Part shown: piece by piece, positions 1 through 7,789 of the stretch
Layout: every line of letters begins with the position of its first letter
Position numbering within the stretch: the first letter of the stretch is position 1
Origin: an uncultured Pelagibacteraceae bacterium
GTDB lineage: Bacteria > Pseudomonadota > Alphaproteobacteria > Pelagibacterales > Pelagibacteraceae
DNA length: 39,938 nucleotides
Assembly (NCBI GenBank): GCA_902519465.1
Contig: CABYJW010000007.1
Span: forward strand, 1 to 39,938
Direction: 5' to 3'
Made by a program: the position numbers and the translations under genes
Notes under the pieces: generated by a model
Told to the model about the DNA's origin: nothing
What the model saw: the letters and a program-made list of their open reading frames with translations, nothing else
Databases searched by the model: none

Positions 1-2
1 TC

Positions 3-533
3 AAGCCTGTTCCCGGAAATGGAAATAATATTTTTGTTACAAATAATAAAAAAAAAATTGCTGTTATTAATTTAATGGGAAATGTTTTTATGAAAAAAAG
101 TGATGATGTTTTTGTTGCAGCAAAAAAATTTATTTCAGAAGTAAAACTCAAAAAAGACGCTGATTTTATTGTAGTAGATTTTCATGGTGAAATCACAAGT
201 GAAAAAATGGCTATTGGATATTTTTTTGATGGTAAAGTTACAGCAGTTGTTGGAACACATACACATGTACCTACATCTGATAATAGAGTATTAAATAAAG
301 GTACTGCTTATCAAACTGATCTTGGTATGTGTGGTGTTTATAATTCTGTAATCGGCATGAACGGAGAAAATTCTTTAAAAAAATTCTTTAAAGATGCATC
401 AGCCCAACGACATTTTCCAGCCGAAGGTGAAGCAACGATATCAGGATTGTTGGTCGAGGGTGACCCTGAAAGTGGTTTAGCTAAGAAGGCTGACCAAATT
501 ATTCTTGGAGGATCTTTGCAAGAAAGATCTTAA
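3..533 (+). CDS. ymdB: YmdB/TIGR00282-family metallophosphoesterase (C-terminal part, cut by window edge)
   Basis: The reading frame is open from base 3, so the gene begins upstream; 176 C-terminal residues are visible. The Met at base 75 is internal, because the codons before it encode PGNGNNIFVTNNKKKIAVINL, which is typical of the family core. The family signature is clear: VVDFHGEITSEK, then VVGTHTHVPTSD with the metal-binding histidines, then GTAYQTDLGMCG. YmdB proteins are calcineurin-like phosphodiesterases of about 260-280 residues; activity on 2',3'-cyclic nucleotides has been reported for Bacillus YmdB. It ends 3 bp before yebC and probably shares its transcript. Family assignment is secure; the cellular role in this organism is not known. 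Confidence 0.85.
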   Translation, partial: KPVPGNGNNIFVTNNKKKIAVINLMGNVFMKKSDDVFVAAKKFISEVKLKKDADFIVVDFHGEITSEKMAIGYFFDGKVTAVVGTHTHVPTSDNRVLNKGTAYQTDLGMCGVYNSVIGMNGENSLKKFFKDASAQRHFPAEGEATISGLLVEGDPESGLAKKADQIILGGSLQERS

Positions 534-536
534 TAG

Positions 537-1256
537 ATGGCGGGTCATTCACATTGGGCAGGTATAAAACATAAAAAAGGGAGACAAGACAAATTAAGAT
601 CAAAAATATTTTCAAAAATCTCTAGAGAAATAACAGTTGCTGCTAAACTTGGATCAAAAGATCCAGATACAAACCACAGATTGCGAGCAGCAATCGAAAC
701 AGCCAAGGACGCAAACATGCCTAAAGAAAATATTACCAGAGCTATAAGCAAATCTGAAAACCAAAAAGGTGTAAATTTTTATAATTTAAGATATGAGGGT
801 TTCGGACCAAATAATATTGCATTAATTATTGAGACTCTTACAGATAATAAAAATAGAACAGCAGGAAATGTAAGAAAAAATTTACAAAAATTTGGAGGAA
901 GCCTCGCAAGCGATGGATCTACAGCTCACTTTTTTGATAATTTTGGAGTTATTCAATTTTCAAGAGATGGAATATCTGACGAAAAAGCTTTAGATTACGC
1001 AGCTACGTTAGGCGCAAAAGATTGTTTTAGTTATAAAGATTTTCACGAAATTATCACTATCAAAGAAGATTTTTACAGAGTAAAAAATGAGAGTGGAAAG
1101 TTAATAAAAAAATTTGATTATTCAGGTATAGAGTGGAGGCCTAAAAACAAAGTAAGTTTAAAAAAAGATGATGAAAAAAAATTGATAAATCTTTTAGAAA
1201 TATTAGAGGAAGATGATGATATCCAAAAAATTTTTCACAACTGTAACTTAATTTAA
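537..1256 (+). CDS. yebC: YebC/PmpR-family protein
   Basis: The 239-residue protein starts with the family hallmark MAGHSHWAGIKHKKGRQD and continues with SKISREITVAAKLG and RLRAAIETAKDANMPKENI, and it has the full usual length (about 240). YebC/TACO1 proteins were long annotated as DNA-binding regulators, but recent work links members to relieving ribosome stalling at proline-rich stretches. The C-terminal segment is acidic (EEDDDIQKIF). It lies 3 bp after the phosphoesterase gene and 7 bp before the RuvC-like gene. The yebC-ruvC order is widespread in proteobacteria, which supports the call and suggests co-transcription. Confidence 0.95.
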   Translation: MAGHSHWAGIKHKKGRQDKLRSKIFSKISREITVAAKLGSKDPDTNHRLRAAIETAKDANMPKENITRAISKSENQKGVNFYNLRYEGFGPNNIALIIETLTDNKNRTAGNVRKNLQKFGGSLASDGSTAHFFDNFGVIQFSRDGISDEKALDYAATLGAKDCFSYKDFHEIITIKEDFYRVKNESGKLIKKFDYSGIEWRPKNKVSLKKDDEKKLINLLEILEEDDDIQKIFHNCNLI

Positions 1257-1263
1257 AATATAA

Positions 1264-1755
1264 ATGAGAATAATTGGTATAGATCCTGGTCTAAGTGGTG
1301 GAATTGCAATTCTTGATGATTTAAAAATATTTGATATCTATGATATGCCTATAATGTCCGAGGGTAAAAAAAACAAAAACCAATTAAATAGTGCACAATT
1401 AGTTAATATTATAAGAAAAAATTTAATCCCGAACGGAGATACTTTTTTAATAGTAGAGCAGGTAAGTGCAATGCCCGGTCAAGGAGTTACAAGCATGTTT
1501 AACTTTGGTCAAACTTTTGGCTCAATAAAGGGAATTTGTGCAGCATTAAATCTTCCTATTTTCTTCGTAAGACCAGCTAAATGGAAAAAACATTTTGATC
1601 TAATTAATTCTTCTAAAGATGCCAGTAGAACAAAAGTTATAGAAATGTATCCCTCAATATCACCAAGATTGAGCAAAAAAAAAGATGTAAATAAAGCCGA
1701 CGCAATTTTAATTGCTAGATATTTCAGAGATTGTCGAGCACAATTTAATCAGTAA
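1264..1755 (+). CDS. ruvC: RuvC-like Holliday-junction endonuclease, phage-type
   Basis: A 163-residue RNase H-fold nuclease predicted to cut four-way DNA junctions. It opens with MRIIGIDPGLSGG (catalytic Asp7), has IVEQV (Glu65) and ends with KADAILIARYF (Asp146), giving the usual acidic set. The central block SAMPGQGVTSMFNFGQTFG and the PAKWKKHF segment resemble the RuvC-like resolvases common in phages more than classical RuvC. It occupies the normal ruvC place after yebC, but ruvA and ruvB, which usually follow, are absent and tolQ comes next. The symbol rests on position and fold; it could be a phage-derived replacement rather than a strict orthologue. Confidence 0.75.
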   Translation: MRIIGIDPGLSGGIAILDDLKIFDIYDMPIMSEGKKNKNQLNSAQLVNIIRKNLIPNGDTFLIVEQVSAMPGQGVTSMFNFGQTFGSIKGICAALNLPIFFVRPAKWKKHFDLINSSKDASRTKVIEMYPSISPRLSKKKDVNKADAILIARYFRDCRAQFNQ

Positions 1756-1820
1756 ACTGAATAAACCTTATTCAAATCAGGTGCCAAATTGATGACACAT
1801 TCTACACGTAATTAACGTTA

Positions 1821-2501
1821 ATGGAGACAGAAATCGCAAATCAAGTTGTAGGCTTAGGTGGAGCAAATGATTTTTCACTTTGGCAACTTTTCTTAAGAGC
1901 TGATTTTGTAGTTAAAGCAGTTATATTACTTTTAATCGTAAGCTCGATTTTTTCGTGGGCCCTAATATATGACAAAGTAAGATTATTTAGAAGAATTGAT
2001 CAATCTACAAAATCATTTGAGGATAAATTTTGGAAATCGAAATCAGCCGAGTCATTTTACAAAGGCCTACCGATGAAGTCAGAAGATCCTATGACAATTA
2101 TTTTTAAAAATGCAATGTCAGAACTAATAAAAACAAAATCAAAATCTTCATCTGTACAAAGTGCGAGAGTAGAAAGAGTTTTAGAAGTTTCCATAGACAA
2201 CCAGCTTAAAACTATCGAAAAAAATTTTACTTATTTAGCAACAATCGGCTCCACAGCTCCTTTCATCGGTTTATTTGGAACTGTCTGGGGAATTATGAAT
2301 TCTTTTCAATCAATTGCGATTTCAAGAAATACAAGTTTAGCAATTGTAGCACCTGGTATTGCTGAAGCGTTATTTGCAACTGCTCTTGGCCTTCTTGCTG
2401 CTATCCCTGCAGTGATAGCTTATAATAAGTTTAACAGTGACTCACAAAGATATTTTGCAAGGGTAGATAATTTTTCAAAAAGATTTTTATCAATAATTTA
2501 A
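1821..2501 (+). CDS. tolQ: Tol-Pal system proton channel subunit TolQ
   Basis: A 226-residue MotA/TolQ/ExbB inner-membrane protein. There is one membrane helix near residues 30-50 (AVILLLIVSSIFSWALIY) and two in the C-terminal half: TIGSTAPFIGLFGTVWGIM and the stretch around FATALGLLAAIPAVIAYN. The TAPFIGLFGTVWG motif is diagnostic. TolQ forms the ion channel that, with TolR, energises TolA during cell constriction. First gene of tolQ-tolR-tolA-tolB, with 4-6 bp between genes. A 65-bp gap separates it from the RuvC-like gene and may hold the operon promoter, but I could not pick out convincing -35 and -10 boxes. TolQ rather than ExbB, because of the tol context. Confidence 0.95.
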   Translation: METEIANQVVGLGGANDFSLWQLFLRADFVVKAVILLLIVSSIFSWALIYDKVRLFRRIDQSTKSFEDKFWKSKSAESFYKGLPMKSEDPMTIIFKNAMSELIKTKSKSSSVQSARVERVLEVSIDNQLKTIEKNFTYLATIGSTAPFIGLFGTVWGIMNSFQSIAISRNTSLAIVAPGIAEALFATALGLLAAIPAVIAYNKFNSDSQRYFARVDNFSKRFLSII

Positions 2502-2505
2502 TTAA

Positions 2506-2922
2506 ATGGCATTTACAATTAATCGCTCAAAAAAGAAAGAACCAATGAGCGAAATAAATGTTACGCCTTTTGTAGATGTAATGTTAGTTCTTTTGATTAT
2601 TTTTATGGTGACCGCTCCATTATTAACAGTTGGTGTACAAGTTGATCTACCCGAGTCAGCTGCAGACTCTTTACCTGACGATCAAGAACCACTCACAATA
2701 ACAATTAATTCAAAGGGTGAAATATTTATTCAAGAACACCAAGTTACTTTTAAAAAAGTAGTTCCCAAATTATTGGCCATCTCTAAAAATAGAACAGACA
2801 CTAGAATTTATGTAAGGGGTGACAAAACAATAAATTACGGAAGAGTTTTAGAGGTAATGGGAAGATTATCTGGTGCGGGATTCTCAAAAGTAGCACTTAT
2901 ATCTGAACCCTATAAAAATTGA
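2506..2922 (+). CDS. tolR: Tol-Pal system protein TolR
   Basis: A 138-residue ExbD/TolR protein. It has a short cytoplasmic N-terminus ending in MSEINVTPFVDVMLVLLIIF, where the single membrane helix carries the conserved Asp used in proton translocation, followed by a periplasmic domain (VQVDLPES, then ITINSKGEIFI, then IYVRGDKTINYGRVLEVM). Length is normal. It starts 4 bp after tolQ and ends 6 bp before tolA, as expected for subunits made in fixed ratio. ExbD is the alternative family, excluded by the neighbouring tolA, tolB and pal. Confidence 0.95.
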   Translation: MAFTINRSKKKEPMSEINVTPFVDVMLVLLIIFMVTAPLLTVGVQVDLPESAADSLPDDQEPLTITINSKGEIFIQEHQVTFKKVVPKLLAISKNRTDTRIYVRGDKTINYGRVLEVMGRLSGAGFSKVALISEPYKN

Positions 2923-2928
2923 TGTTTT

Positions 2929-3735
2929 ATGAGCAGAGGTTTAATATTTTCTTTTTTATTTCATACATTTGTAATTTTCATGACGGCATTGACCCTACCT
3001 TTTATGATGCGTGAACCAATTGATGTGCCACCTATTGTTTCTGTAGAACTTATACAAATTAAAGACAAAACCTTTATACCTTATGCACCTAAAGCAAGAA
3101 AAATTATTGAAAAAGTAAAAGAGGATACTAAAAGAGTTGTATCCGAACAGGCGCCCCCGTCTGCAAAAGCCAAAGAAAAACCCGATAGGATTCCTTTACC
3201 AGAGGATAAAAAAGAGACTAAACAAATAGTAAAGAAAAAACAGAATCCCGAAGAGATCAAGCCTCAAATTAGACAATCATCTGAATTTGAGAAAGAAGAG
3301 TTATTTGATACTAATGAGATTGCTGCTTTAATAGATAAAGCTAAAGAAGAGCAAGCAGAAACACAAAAAAAAAATAGCCAGATAACTCAAAGCAATGTTA
3401 AAACACCATTTGCTAAAGCATTATCTTTGTCTGAAGAAGATGCACTGAGAGCTCAGATATTTGGATGTTGGAGTGTTCCACTTGGGCTTCCTTATGATAA
3501 AGACTTGTTAGTGAGGATTAAACTACAATTAAAACCCGATGGAAGAATACTTAAAGCGGAGATTTTAGATCATGCAAGAATGAATACTCCAGGGCAAAGC
3601 TTTTATAAAATTTTAGCAGAAAGCGCTCTTAGAGCTGTTAGAATTTGCCAACCTTTAAAAGTTCCACCCACTGGTTATGATAGATGGAAAAATTTACAGT
3701 TAAATTTTGATCCAACAGAAATGTTGAAAGGCTAA
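2929..3735 (+). CDS. tolA: Cell-envelope protein TolA
   Basis: A 268-residue protein with the TolA layout: one N-terminal membrane anchor (about residues 5-25, [19 protein letters not shown]), a long charged Lys/Glu-rich periplasmic region (about 50-155), and a C-terminal domain beginning near [18 protein letters not shown]. The segment [18 protein letters not shown] is typical of the TolA/TonB C-terminal fold. TolA spans the periplasm and is pulled by TolQR to engage TolB and Pal. Overall similarity in this family is low, so the call leans on layout plus position between tolR and tolB. Confidence 0.88.
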   Translation: MSRGLIFSFLFHTFVIFMTALTLPFMMREPIDVPPIVSVELIQIKDKTFIPYAPKARKIIEKVKEDTKRVVSEQAPPSAKAKEKPDRIPLPEDKKETKQIVKKKQNPEEIKPQIRQSSEFEKEELFDTNEIAALIDKAKEEQAETQKKNSQITQSNVKTPFAKALSLSEEDALRAQIFGCWSVPLGLPYDKDLLVRIKLQLKPDGRILKAEILDHARMNTPGQSFYKILAESALRAVRICQPLKVPPTGYDRWKNLQLNFDPTEMLKG

Positions 3736-3739
3736 AATT

Positions 3740-5077
3740 ATGAAAAAAACAATTATTGCTCTTTTATTTTTTGTATTAAGCACTGAAAGTGCATTCAGTC
3801 TGATAAAGGTAGACATAACAAGAGGTAATTTAGATCCATTACCAATCGCCGTTTCACCTTTACACATTGATAGCAAGTCAGAGGATCTGAAATCATTAAT
3901 GGACAGAAAATTAGGCGAGGAAATTTCAAAAATAATTGAAAAAAATTTTAGATCTACCGGTTTATTTAATCCATTAAAAAAGGATGCATTTGTTCAAAAA
4001 CCAGATATAGCACATCTTAAACCAAGGTTTGAAGACTGGAGACTTATAAAAGCTCAAGCATTAATTACTGGAAAAATTGTTGTTAAAGACAAAAAGTTAA
4101 AAGTAGAATTTAGGCTTTGGGACCTTACAGCAGCCAAGGAAATGTTGGCACTATCTTTCACAACTACGCCAACTAATTGGAGAAGAGTAGCACACATTAT
4201 ATCTGACAAAATTTATGAAAGATTAACTGGTGAAACTGGGTATTTCGATACAAGAATAATATATGTATCTGAAAAAGGGCCAAAAGATCAGAGAGTAAAA
4301 AAATTAGCTATAATGGATCAGGATGGACATGGTACGAAATATTTAACTTTAGGAAATGAACTTGTTTTAACTCCAAGATTTAACCCAACAAATCAACTAG
4401 TTACTTACATGTCGTATTTTAAAAATATGCCCAGGGTTTATTTGTTAGATATTGAAACAGGTATTCAGGAGGTAGTTGGAAACTTTCCTGGCATGACCTT
4501 TGCACCTAGATTTTCTCCAGATGGAAAAAAGATAATTATGAGTTTCGCTAAAGATGGCAACTCTGATATTTATTCAATGGATATGGAAACAAGAGTTGTT
4601 GAAAGAATTACTGATCACTCCGCGATAGATACATCACCTTCTTATTCTCCGGATGGTAAATATATTTGTTTTAATTCTGATAGAAGTGGACTTCAACAAA
4701 TATATACAATGAGAAGTGATGGAAGCCAGGTTAAAAGAATAACTTTTGGTAATGGTATTTATGGAACACCTGTTTGGTCTCCAAGAGGTGATTTAATAGC
4801 ATTTACTAAAATGCGAAAAGGAAAATTTTATATTGGTGTAATGAGGTCAGACGGCACCGGGGAAAGACTTTTGACAGAAAATTATTACCAAGAGGCACCT
4901 TCATGGTCACCCAATGGAAGAGTTTTAATATTCTATAGAGAGACAAAATCAGATAGCAAAGGCAAAGGTTTTACAGCAAAGCTCTGGTCTATAGATATAA
5001 CTGGGTATAACGAAAGGTTGGTAAAAACAGAGACTGATGCATCCGACCCATCATGGTCCTCATTGCTATCAAAATAG
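3740..5077 (+). CDS. tolB: Tol-Pal periplasmic beta-propeller protein TolB
   Basis: A 445-residue protein with a Sec signal peptide ([20 protein letters not shown]), an N-terminal alpha/beta domain (about 25-175) and a C-terminal six-bladed propeller. The blades show as repeated SPDGK-type turns: [46 protein letters not shown] and [12 protein letters not shown]. TolB binds Pal in the periplasm, and TolA acts on that complex to let Pal concentrate at the division site. It starts 4 bp after tolA, followed by an 84-bp gap with a separate promoter-like region for pal. Full family length. Confidence 0.96.
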   Translation: MKKTIIALLFFVLSTESAFSLIKVDITRGNLDPLPIAVSPLHIDSKSEDLKSLMDRKLGEEISKIIEKNFRSTGLFNPLKKDAFVQKPDIAHLKPRFEDWRLIKAQALITGKIVVKDKKLKVEFRLWDLTAAKEMLALSFTTTPTNWRRVAHIISDKIYERLTGETGYFDTRIIYVSEKGPKDQRVKKLAIMDQDGHGTKYLTLGNELVLTPRFNPTNQLVTYMSYFKNMPRVYLLDIETGIQEVVGNFPGMTFAPRFSPDGKKIIMSFAKDGNSDIYSMDMETRVVERITDHSAIDTSPSYSPDGKYICFNSDRSGLQQIYTMRSDGSQVKRITFGNGIYGTPVWSPRGDLIAFTKMRKGKFYIGVMRSDGTGERLLTENYYQEAPSWSPNGRVLIFYRETKSDSKGKGFTAKLWSIDITGYNERLVKTETDASDPSWSSLLSK

Positions 5078-5100
5078 TGATTTTTTAACACAATTTATAC

Positions 5101-5129
5101 TTGCAAGATTCCCTTAAATTTGGAATATT
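5101..5129 (+). promoter_or_regulatory. Candidate sigma70-type promoter of pal
   Basis: TTGCAA (5101-5106) and AATATT (5124-5129) are separated by 17 bp and lie 32 bp upstream of the pal start codon, in the longest gap of the tol cluster. Each hexamer matches the consensus at four of six positions. Together with the strong Shine-Dalgarno site and the terminator after pal, this suggests pal also has its own abundant transcript. In such AT-rich DNA, chance matches are common. Confidence 0.35.
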
Positions 5130-5150
5130 ACAACAACCTTAAATATATTT

Positions 5151-5155
5151 AGGAG
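5151..5155 (+). promoter_or_regulatory. Strong Shine-Dalgarno site of pal
   Basis: AGGAG lies 6 nt before the pal ATG. Most genes here have no recognisable ribosome-binding site, so this one stands out and fits high translation of an abundant lipoprotein. Confidence 0.7.
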
Positions 5156-5161
5156 ATACAA

Positions 5162-5641
5162 ATGAAGTTTAATAGTGCACTGAAAAATTTTGTTTTAGTT
5201 CTATTTAGCACGTTGTTAATTTCAGCGTGTTCCACGGCTAAAAAAGCTGCTGTTGATACCGTAGATGATGTTTATACAGGAACAGATACTGTTGAATATT
5301 TAGCTAATGGTGTACCGGACAGAGTTTTTTTTGCTACTAACAAATCAAGCTTAACTACAAGATCACGTGATACTTTAAGAAAACAGGCTACATACTTAAG
5401 AAAAAATAAAGATTTGACTGTTACTATTGAAGGTCATGCAGATGAAAGAGGAACAAGAGAATATAACTTGGCTCTTGGTGAAAGAAGAGCAAACGCTGCA
5501 AAAGATTATCTAATGACATACGGTGTCTCTGGAAAAAGAATTAGCGTTATAAGCTATGGTAAAGAAAAACCAGTAAATCCAGCATCTAGTCCATTAGCGT
5601 GGTCTCAAAATCGAAGATCTGTAACGATTAAAGCAAACTAA
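5162..5641 (+). CDS. pal: Peptidoglycan-associated lipoprotein Pal
   Basis: A 159-residue outer-membrane lipoprotein. The signal peptide ends in LISAC, with Cys23 as the lipidated residue. The C-terminal OmpA-like domain (about 55-158) has the peptidoglycan-binding signature TIEGHADERGTREYNLALGE followed by RRANAAKDYL. Pal anchors the outer membrane to peptidoglycan and is the endpoint of the TolQRAB machine. It is separated from tolB by 84 bp carrying a promoter-like pair and an AGGAG site, and is followed by a clear intrinsic terminator, so it is probably expressed partly on its own. Confidence 0.96.
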   Translation: MKFNSALKNFVLVLFSTLLISACSTAKKAAVDTVDDVYTGTDTVEYLANGVPDRVFFATNKSSLTTRSRDTLRKQATYLRKNKDLTVTIEGHADERGTREYNLALGERRANAAKDYLMTYGVSGKRISVISYGKEKPVNPASSPLAWSQNRRSVTIKAN

Positions 5642-5656
5642 AAATTTAATATTAAT

Positions 5657-5696
5657 AGACCCTGTTATTTAACATTAATAGCAGGGTCTTTTTTTT
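5657..5696 (+). terminator. Rho-independent terminator after pal
   Basis: AGACCCTG (5657-5664) pairs with CAGGGTCT (5682-5689). The stem extends inward through a G-U pair and four A-U pairs (5665-5669 with 5677-5681), leaving a loop of about 7 nt. A run of eight T follows from 5689. It begins 16 bp after the pal stop codon, and it is the only textbook intrinsic terminator I found in the window. Confidence 0.92.
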
Positions 5697-5724
5697 GCCA
5701 TTTTGTGTGAATAAAAATTGAAAC

Positions 5725-6696
5725 ATGTCAACATCTTATAAAAATCTTTTTACAAAAGTTTTTATTTTTTCATCATTTTTTTTAATATTTTCTTATTTTG
5801 CTAGCGCCGACGAAAAGGCAGAACTTAAAGATATTAAAACCAAAATTGAAAATATAAGCAAGGATCTTAAAACTTTAGAAAAAGCTTTTTACAAAACTTC
5901 AGAAGTTCAAACAAAAAAGATATCTAACGATGGACTTAACGAAGATGTTTTAACACGTCATTTACTAAAACTTAATGAGATAGAAGAACAATTTAGAGAA
6001 GTCACAAACCGGTATGAGGAAATCAATTTTAAAATTGATAAACTTTCGAACAGAATAACTAAGATGCAATCTGATAATCAACTTAGATTTAGTGATCTGG
6101 AGAGTTCTACGACACCATCTGATAACACATCAAAAAAAATGACTAAAAAAAGACTTCCAGGAACTGATTTGCCAAAAGACTTAGGTAGTTTATCTGATAG
6201 CGATTTAGAAAAAAATGAAAGTGTACAAAAAACGCAATCAATAGAGTCTGCCGGACTAGTTGTGAGTGAAAAAGCTGAGAGGTCAAAATCTTTACTTCCC
6301 AACAAACCTCCAAATGAACAATATAATTTTGCTGTTAGTTTTATAAAAGTTGGGGATTATGAGACAGCAGAGTTTGCACTTAAAGAATTTATCGATAAAA
6401 ATAAAGATAATGATCTCGCTGGTAGCGCACAATATTGGTACGGTGAAACTTTTAGAATAAGACAACTTTATCAAGATGCAGCCGCAGCTTATCTAGACGG
6501 ATATCAAAATTATCCTAAAAGTAAAAAAGCACCAATTAATTTACTTAAACTTGGAACTACGTTAGTTCAATTAGGAGAAAAAGACCAAGGTTGTTTAATG
6601 ATAAGCGGAGTTAAAAAACAGTATCCAAAAGCAAGCAAGTCTGTGTTACAAAAAGCAGAATATGAAAAGAAAAAATTTAAATGCAACAAAGCTTAA
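5725..6696 (+). CDS. cpoB: Cell division coordinator CpoB (YbgF), TPR protein
   Basis: A 323-residue periplasmic protein. A signal peptide (about 1-28, ending near YFASADEK) is followed by a charged coiled-coil region (about 30-125), a Ser/Lys-rich linker, and a C-terminal TPR block from about residue 200: EQYNFAVSFIKVGDYETAEF, AQYWYGETFRIRQLYQDAAA and LLKLGTTLVQLGEKDQGC. CpoB links Tol-Pal action to septal peptidoglycan synthesis. Its place directly after pal is the conserved tol-operon position. The 3' end overlaps the proposed tilS start by 35 bp. Confidence 0.9.
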   Translation: MSTSYKNLFTKVFIFSSFFLIFSYFASADEKAELKDIKTKIENISKDLKTLEKAFYKTSEVQTKKISNDGLNEDVLTRHLLKLNEIEEQFREVTNRYEEINFKIDKLSNRITKMQSDNQLRFSDLESSTTPSDNTSKKMTKKRLPGTDLPKDLGSLSDSDLEKNESVQKTQSIESAGLVVSEKAERSKSLLPNKPPNEQYNFAVSFIKVGDYETAEFALKEFIDKNKDNDLAGSAQYWYGETFRIRQLYQDAAAAYLDGYQNYPKSKKAPINLLKLGTTLVQLGEKDQGCLMISGVKKQYPKASKSVLQKAEYEKKKFKCNKA

Positions 6697-7675
6697 AGAT
6701 GCAATTTTAAAAGATAAAAAAATCTCAAAAATTTATTCAAAATTAAATTTAACTACCAAAAACACTAAGTCATTTTTAGCTGCTATATCAGGGGGATCTG
6801 ACAGTATGGCTCTTGCTTTATTATCAAAACTATTAAAACAAGAAAAAAACAAAAAGGTTTACTTTTTACATATAGATCACGCAATTAGAAAAAATTCTAG
6901 CAAAGAAGCTTTTCAATTAAAAAACATCCTAAAAAAGTATAAAATTGATTTAAAAATAATTAAAAATAAAAAAAATATCCAAAAAAATATTCAAAAAAAT
7001 GCTAGAGATACAAGATATCAAATTTTATGTGATTTTTGTAAGAAAAATAATATTAAATCTTTGGTAACAGCCCATCATAAAGATGATCAAATTGAAACTT
7101 TTTTAATTAGGTTATCTAGGGGAAGTGGAGTTGAAGGATTATCATCAATGAGTGAAAGTACAAAATTAAATTATGGTATTAAATTATTAAGACCCTTTTT
7201 AAAATTCAGGAAAGAAGAACTTCAAATTATTTCAAAAAAATTCTTCAAAAAACTTATTAAAGATCCGAGCAATAAAAATAAAAAATTTTTAAGGACAAAT
7301 ATTCGTGAGTTAACTAAAATTTTAAGAAAAAAAGGTATCGAACCAGATCAAATTTATAGATCTATTGAAAATATTTCATCAACGAAAAAAGCAATCAATT
7401 TTTATGTTAAACAATCATTAAAAAAATTTGTAAAATTCAAAAAAAGTGAAACAATTTTAGATTTTAATATGTTTCAAAAGGAACCTGCTGATGTAAAATT
7501 TAAAATTATTAACACAATTGTTAAAAATAGAGCCGCATCATACTATCCCCCAAGAGCTAAAAAGGTTTTAAATTTAATAAACAGGTTTAGATCTAAATCT
7601 ACCCAAAAAAGCACTCTAGGAGGATGTATCTTCGAAAAAAGGAAAAACTTTGTTCATGTGACAAAAGAATTTTAA
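6662..7675 (+). CDS. tilS: tRNA(Ile)-lysidine synthase TilS
   Basis: A 337-residue N-type ATP pyrophosphatase. The PP-loop motif SGGSDSMALA is at residues 43-52, and further family blocks are FLHIDHAIRKNSSKEA, ARDTRYQILCDFCK and TAHHKDDQIETFLIRLSRGS. TilS attaches lysine to C34 of tRNA-Ile(CAU), so the tRNA reads AUA codons, which are common in a genome this AT-rich. It is shorter than E. coli TilS (about 430), suggesting a reduced C-terminal part, and is extremely Lys-rich. The ATG at 6662 lies inside cpoB (35-bp overlap); no other ATG precedes the PP-loop, although a non-ATG start a little downstream is possible. Confidence 0.92.
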   Translation: MKRKNLNATKLKDAILKDKKISKIYSKLNLTTKNTKSFLAAISGGSDSMALALLSKLLKQEKNKKVYFLHIDHAIRKNSSKEAFQLKNILKKYKIDLKIIKNKKNIQKNIQKNARDTRYQILCDFCKKNNIKSLVTAHHKDDQIETFLIRLSRGSGVEGLSSMSESTKLNYGIKLLRPFLKFRKEELQIISKKFFKKLIKDPSNKNKKFLRTNIRELTKILRKKGIEPDQIYRSIENISSTKKAINFYVKQSLKKFVKFKKSETILDFNMFQKEPADVKFKIINTIVKNRAASYYPPRAKKVLNLINRFRSKSTQKSTLGGCIFEKRKNFVHVTKEF

Positions 7676-7754
7676 AAAAACTGGTTTTCATTAAAAAATT
7701 GATTAAAAATTACTTAATTTTGTTAACTTTTTAATTATTTGTAGCTTTATGACA

Positions 7755-7782
7755 CTTGTTTAAATTGTAAAAATACCTATTT
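7755..7782 (+). promoter_or_regulatory. Candidate RpoH (sigma32)-type promoter of ftsH
   Basis: CTTG (7755-7758), 17 bp, then CCTATTT (7776-7782) fits the alphaproteobacterial heat-shock consensus CTTG-N17/18-CYTATNT at every fixed base. It sits at the end of the 114-bp gap before ftsH. FtsH is a classical heat-shock protease, and rpoH lies in this window. The -10 element ends 7 bp before the ftsH ATG, so the transcript would have almost no leader. The match is visible in the sequence; regulation by RpoH is inferred. Confidence 0.6.
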
Positions 7783-7789
7783 ATTAACT

